A stretch of DNA of 64,000 bases from Caldisericales bacterium (GTDB lineage Bacteria > Caldisericota > Caldisericia > JAAYUI01), in assembly GCA_022707885.1 (NCBI GenBank), contig JAKIZT010000006.1:1-64000 (forward strand), read 5' to 3'. A program made the translations under genes and the position numbers. The notes under the pieces were generated by a model. It was not told where the DNA came from, ran no database searches, and worked only from the letters and a program-made list of their open reading frames with translations. This document shows, piece after piece, positions 60,283 to 64,000 of this stretch (positions are counted from its first letter, which is position 1; the number at the start of each line of letters is the position of its first letter).

Positions 60283-61298
60283 TTATCCTCCTTGGCCATT
60301 TCTATCAATATCCTTACGGCCTCGTCGGTGTCAAAAGTTCCAATCATGTTGCCGCCTCTGAAAACAACACATTTTGTTGCTCCAAAGGCAATCCCCATAT
60401 CAGCGTCCTTGGCTTCACCAGGCCCATTTACCTCGCAGCCCATGACAGCTATTTTTTTACCTTTGACCCCTTTTAGTGCCATACGGATCTCCGACAGCTT
60501 CCCGCGCAGGTTTTGCCTTGTCCTTCCACAGGTGGGGCAGGATATTATTGTTGGCCCAAACGACCTGACGCCCACAGTCTCAAGCATTGACCACGCCGCT
60601 TCCACTTCTGCTTCCGGGTCTTCAGTCAGCGAGACCCTTATCGTGTCACCTATGCCTTCTTCAAGCATGGGCAGAAGTGCGGCGCTTGACCTCACGAGGC
60701 CCTGTATCAACGGGCCAGATTCGGTCAAACCCATATGTATCGGGTAGTCACACGCCTTTCTTAAAAGACGGTTTGCTTCAATGGTCGTTTTTATGTCGGA
60801 TGTTTTTACAGATACGACAATGTCTCTAAAATCCTCATCTTCAAGTATTTTTACCTCCTCGAGTGCAATTTGAACCACTTCATTGGACACATTGTTCGTG
60901 TGTTTGATTGAGCCGGCATTGACACCAACCCTTATGGGAACGCTTCTGGACTTGGCTTCTCTTGCAACAAGCCTTATTTTTTCTTTGTCCTTTATGTTGC
61001 CAGGATTGAGCCTGAGTTTGTGGCAACCGGCTTCAAGGGACACAAGCGCCAGCCTGTAATCGAAATGGATGTCTGCAACAACAGGGATGGGGCTTCCTTT
61101 TACAATTTCGGAGAGTGCTTTTGCCGCTTCCATGTCAGGAATGGCGCACCTGACTATTTCACAACCAGCCCCATAAACACGCCATATCTGCTCGATTGTT
61201 TTCTTCGCGTCCCTGGTGTCGGTCTTTGTCATCGTCTGGACGGCAATGGGTGCACCACCACCAATCCTGACGTTGCCAACCAAGACGCTTTTGCTCAT
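60279..61298 (-). CDS. ispG: 4-Hydroxy-3-methylbut-2-enyl diphosphate synthase
   Basis: The iron-sulfur enzyme of the MEP isoprenoid pathway. 339 residues: TIM-barrel domain opening GGGAPIAVQTMTKTDT and a C-terminal cluster domain with SCPTCGR and MGCEVNGPGEAKDAD. Size is the short bacterial form. Same operon as dxr, an earlier enzyme of the pathway; overlaps rseP and hflX by four bases each. Confidence 0.95.
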   Translation of the reverse strand: MSKSVLVGNVRIGGGAPIAVQTMTKTDTRDAKKTIEQIWRVYGAGCEIVRCAIPDMEAAKALSEIVKGSPIPVVADIHFDYRLALVSLEAGCHKLRLNPGNIKDKEKIRLVAREAKSRSVPIRVGVNAGSIKHTNNVSNEVVQIALEEVKILEDEDFRDIVVSVKTSDIKTTIEANRLLRKACDYPIHMGLTESGPLIQGLVRSSAALLPMLEEGIGDTIRVSLTEDPEAEVEAAWSMLETVGVRSFGPTIISCPTCGRTRQNLRGKLSEIRMALKGVKGKKIAVMGCEVNGPGEAKDADMGIAFGATKCVVFRGGNMIGTFDTDEAVRILIEMAKEDN

Positions 61299-62611
61299 TT
61301 TCTGAATATCCCGAACAGGTCGTTAGCAGTTACGAGCAGTATCAATCCTATCAGGATGATAAAACCGACTGCATGGATGACATTTTCAACGGCTCTTGGC
61401 AACTTCTTGCCAGTGACGCCTTCGACAACTGAGAACAGGAATCTTGCACCATCAAGCCCCGGGAATGGGATAAGGTTCAGGAACCCGAGGTTCATGGACA
61501 GCATGGCGGCAAAACCAAGTATGACGGCCCAGCCCATGCTGGCCATCTGGCCTGTTATCTTTATGATACCAACGGGGCCGGCAACATCGCCAACACCCTT
61601 GCCAGAGAACAAACCAACAAAGAAATTGAAGAACGCAACAAGGAAAAGCCAGAATTTCTCCAGCGAAATCCATATCGCCTCTATAATATTGTATCTTTTG
61701 TATTTGACTCCCTGGGATGCCGTTATGCCAAGCTTTCCAACCTTGACCAGTCCATTCTCCTGCTCTTCTTCAACACCTGCGATGGTCACTTTGACATTCT
61801 GGACTTCCAGTGATGATCCGAACGTGATCTTGCTCGTCGAAGTAATTGCCTTCAGAAGATCTTTTGTTCTGTTCCAGTTTCCCGTCTTTTCATCCCCGAC
61901 CGATTCGATTGAATTGAGCCTGAAATACTTGCCGTCCATTCCAATAAAAATGTCATCGCTTGGGTACTCTTCCGGGAATTTGAACTCTGAAAGTCTGGCT
62001 TCCTGGCTGCCTGTTAGCCAGACTGGTGTGTCCGGGGAAACTTCTGCTTCGGCCTTGCCGGATTCCCTTCCGACAAGAACTGGCACTTCCTTGTCCGGTC
62101 TTGATCTTATCTCGGCCACAACAGCATCCCACATCGGGGTCTGTGTGCCGTCTATTTCAAGGATCCAGTCACCAGACTGAATGCCTGCCTTTGCGGCCGG
62201 CATGTTTGGATCGACTGTGCCTATTCTGTTGAAAAGATAGACCGGATCACCAAAAGCAAGCGCCACAACCACAAAGACAATGAAAGCAAAAACAAAATTT
62301 GTCAGGGCACCTGAAACAGAAAACCAGGCCCTTTGCCAGGGGCTTTTTCTGTAGAGACTGTTTGGATCATCTGAATCTTCAGCTTCGCCGGAAACCATGA
62401 CATAGCCACCAACCGGGAAAAGCGATATTCTGAACTCTGTATCACCAAAGTATCTGAATTTTTTTCTTGCAATGACCGGGCCCATGCCGATTGAGAAACT
62501 CAGTGCCGGCACACCAATTGACCTGGCGGCAAAGAGGTGTCCAAATTCATGGGCGATCACAAGAACATCAAGGATCAGGAGTGCATATATTATGTTCAGT
62601 ATTGTTGACAT
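61295..62611 (-). CDS. rseP: Site-2 membrane metalloprotease RseP
   Basis: 438 residues. Zinc motif HEFGH in the first membrane helix, a second metal-ligand region LNLIPFPGLDGAR near 385, a PDZ domain (about 140-200) and at least four membrane helices. Cuts membrane anti-sigma factors and signal-peptide remnants. ATG 62611 follows AGGAAAG and overlaps dxr by 16 bases; the in-frame TTG-type extension to 62647 is not supported by homology. Confidence 0.92.
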   Translation of the reverse strand: MSTILNIIYALLILDVLVIAHEFGHLFAARSIGVPALSFSIGMGPVIARKKFRYFGDTEFRISLFPVGGYVMVSGEAEDSDDPNSLYRKSPWQRAWFSVSGALTNFVFAFIVFVVVALAFGDPVYLFNRIGTVDPNMPAAKAGIQSGDWILEIDGTQTPMWDAVVAEIRSRPDKEVPVLVGRESGKAEAEVSPDTPVWLTGSQEARLSEFKFPEEYPSDDIFIGMDGKYFRLNSIESVGDEKTGNWNRTKDLLKAITSTSKITFGSSLEVQNVKVTIAGVEEEQENGLVKVGKLGITASQGVKYKRYNIIEAIWISLEKFWLFLVAFFNFFVGLFSGKGVGDVAGPVGIIKITGQMASMGWAVILGFAAMLSMNLGFLNLIPFPGLDGARFLFSVVEGVTGKKLPRAVENVIHAVGFIILIGLILLVTANDLFGIFRK

Positions 62612-63747
62612 AGCTTCTTTCCTATCTCCAATGCAATCTGCCTGCAATTGGCATAGTGGGAGATTATTTTTTGTGTGGTTGAAAGGTCGATATTTTCTAT
62701 CCGGCTCATAGTTTTTGAAATCACTTCCGGGATCAGCCCAAAAGACAGGGACCTTGAAAGGAAGAGTTCAATCGCCGCTTCATCGGCCGCAGTGTAGGCA
62801 ACCAGCCACGATGGGCCTTTTGAAAAAGCCGATTTGGCAAGGGCGACTGATTTTGATGCGTCACCAGTCAGCTCGCCAAATGACCAGTTTGCCGGAAATT
62901 TGAGCCCGTCAAGATCGGACACCGTCCTGCCCGGAAAATGGAGTGCATAGGATATCGGATAACGCATGTCTGATGGAGAAGCCTGCAGTTTAGCAGAACC
63001 ATCGACCATCATGACCCCTGAATGCACTTCTGCCTGTGGATGCACAAGCACCCGCACTTTTTCTGGCGGAACATCAAACATCCTGCAAACTTCAATGAGT
63101 TCAAGACCCTTGTTTACAAGTGTTGCTGAATCTATGGTTATTCTCTTGCCCATCTTCCATTTTGGGTGGTTCATGGCGTCCTCTGGCCTTATATGCGAAA
63201 GCTGGTTCCAGGTCATCCCCTTGCTAAAAAACGGGCCACCGGAGGCCGTGAGCAATATCTCTTTTATCCTGCACCTGTCTTCACCAATAAGGCTCTGGAA
63301 TATTGCCGAGGGCTCGGAATCGACAGGGATGATTTTCTCTTCATAATTTGAAGGCTCAATCAGGTGGCCTGCACAAACAACGACCTCTTTTGTGGCAAGC
63401 GCAACCCTTGTTCCGTTCCTCAGGGCCTCAAAGGTCGGTTCTATCATTGATGGGCCATTGCCTGCCACAAGGAGAAGATCTATGTCAAGGTTCGCAATTT
63501 CAACCAGCCCCTGGTCGCCGGAAAGCACAGTAACTCCTCTTTCCCTGGCTTTCAGCCTTGACGAGGCCTCCCTGTCATACAAACAGGCCATTTTGACGCC
63601 AAACATGGACAACTGCTCCGAGAGCAGGGCATCATTCTTGTGTGAGGCAAGGGCAACAACCCTGAAATTGGCATAATTGGATTTGATCACATCAAGCGCC
63701 TGCGTGCCTATGGAGCCAGTGGAACCAATTATGGCAATTCTTTTCAC
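62596..63747 (-). CDS. dxr: 1-Deoxy-D-xylulose 5-phosphate reductoisomerase
   Basis: First committed enzyme of the MEP pathway, NADPH-dependent. 383 residues with GSTGSIGTQALDVI at the N terminus, the TKEVVV motif, the metal-site PVDSEPSAIFQ and the active-site loop TASGGPF. The usual NKE and SEH triplets read TKE and SEP here. GTG start at 63747 with AAAGGTG, overlapping the cdsA stop by three bases. Confidence 0.94.
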   Translation of the reverse strand: MKRIAIIGSTGSIGTQALDVIKSNYANFRVVALASHKNDALLSEQLSMFGVKMACLYDREASSRLKARERGVTVLSGDQGLVEIANLDIDLLLVAGNGPSMIEPTFEALRNGTRVALATKEVVVCAGHLIEPSNYEEKIIPVDSEPSAIFQSLIGEDRCRIKEILLTASGGPFFSKGMTWNQLSHIRPEDAMNHPKWKMGKRITIDSATLVNKGLELIEVCRMFDVPPEKVRVLVHPQAEVHSGVMMVDGSAKLQASPSDMRYPISYALHFPGRTVSDLDGLKFPANWSFGELTGDASKSVALAKSAFSKGPSWLVAYTAADEAAIELFLSRSLSFGLIPEVISKTMSRIENIDLSTTQKIISHYANCRQIALEIGKKLCQQY

Positions 63748-64000
63748 AAAAACACCTTTCCGGAACTCAAAAAGAAATATGCCAGTATAAAAAAGAACCC
63801 TGGTGCGGCAACAAGGAGCGAATCCAGCCTGTCAAGCACGCCGCCATGGCCAGCAAGGATGCTGCCAGAATCTTTCATTCTGGAATCCCTCTTCAGGAGC
63901 GATTCTCCAAGATCACCGATGGTACCTAGCAGAACAATGCAAATCCCGCTGGCAGTTAGCTTTAGCCAGCCAAACCACGGATGTGCATTTCTGAGGAGCA
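63744..64000 (-). CDS. cdsA: Phosphatidate cytidylyltransferase, C-terminal part
   Basis: Partial gene cut by the window edge. The last 85 residues show GTIGDLGESLLKRDSRMKDSG and the CDP-alcohol signature GHGGVLDRLDSLL followed by a final membrane helix. It makes CDP-diacylglycerol for phospholipid synthesis. The stop overlaps the dxr start (GTGA). Confidence 0.93.
   Translation of the reverse strand, partial: LLRNAHPWFGWLKLTASGICIVLLGTIGDLGESLLKRDSRMKDSGSILAGHGGVLDRLDSLLVAAPGFFFILAYFFLSSGKVFL

Noticed and set aside
1-64000. CRISPR arrays, insertion sequences, prophage or integrated elements
   Set aside because: No regularly spaced repeats, transposase or integrase genes or duplicated ends were found. 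The solitary Mrr enzyme and the XRE genes are not enough to call a mobile island.

Overview
The window reads as chromosomal DNA of a strictly anaerobic, fermentative or hydrogen-handling bacterium of moderate GC content. It holds two 2-oxoacid:ferredoxin oxidoreductases, an HdrABC/MvhADG-type electron-bifurcating cluster with a [NiFe] hydrogenase, many low-potential 4Fe-4S proteins, a B12-dependent methylmalonyl-CoA mutase fragment with its chaperone, and PEP carboxykinase. No aerobic respiratory genes were seen. A SCIFF-type RiPP pair, a DivIC/FtsB-like protein and the order cdsA-dxr-rseP-ispG recall Firmicutes and neighbouring lineages, but sequence alone does not let me name a phylum. Genes are tightly packed with many 1-16 base overlaps. 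I see no rRNA, CRISPR array, prophage or insertion sequence.

Layout. 1-3830: a structured 5' leader RNA, then a serine-biosynthesis operon (class V aminotransferase, serA, DUF1015) ending at a strong terminator. 3906-7226: pth, a solitary Mrr-type restriction enzyme, a FecR-domain membrane protein and a sirtuin. 7310-10242: porGDAB (pyruvate:ferredoxin oxidoreductase). 10415-14521: a small membrane protein, a hairpin-rich repeat patch and a heterodimeric ABC exporter. 14621-15669: PspA plus a membrane coiled-coil partner. 15659-17112: SCIFF peptide and its radical SAM maturase. 17193-22716: KtrA, a PQQ-type propeller lipoprotein, a haem-binding-domain lipoprotein and a VorBAC-type oxidoreductase. 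22709-28178: M20 peptidase, an unknown membrane protein, a CPBP-like protein, phosphofructokinase, a DUF4097-like protein and a small membrane protein.

28456-39048 is a ten-gene Hdr-Mvh operon ending with the hydrogenase maturation protease. 39174-42891: an unknown orphan protein, then an ECF sigma operon with three membrane proteins. 42942-50789: dnaB, a methyltransferase, a DUF4091-like/copper-amine-oxidase-N protein and a hybrid sensor kinase. 50790-51796: an XRE regulator, a tRNA with anticodon CAT and a DivIC-like protein. 51876-55204: cobO-meaB-mcmA2-pckA. 55201-59141: a second XRE regulator and a large secreted subtilase. 59194-64000: hflX, ispG, rseP, dxr and partial cdsA, read leftward.

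Metabolic logic: POR and VOR oxidise 2-oxoacids and reduce ferredoxin. The Hdr-Mvh complex would couple ferredoxin, H2 and a second acceptor by flavin-based bifurcation. CobO, MeaB and the mutase subunit feed succinyl-/methylmalonyl-CoA conversion, and PckA links C4 and C3 pools.

Most interesting regulatory features: at least seven genes have a good -35/-10 pair whose -10 box lies only 5-8 nt before the start codon (leaderless mRNAs); a three-way-junction leader RNA with a competing helix precedes the serine operon; a perfectly symmetric two-way promoter drives pspA and perhaps the ABC exporter; a 16-bp palindrome overlaps the promoter of an XRE gene, with the same half-site upstream of a distant orphan gene; and the SCIFF locus shows a divergent peptide, a maturase frame without a canonical start and a terminator-like hairpin inside that frame.
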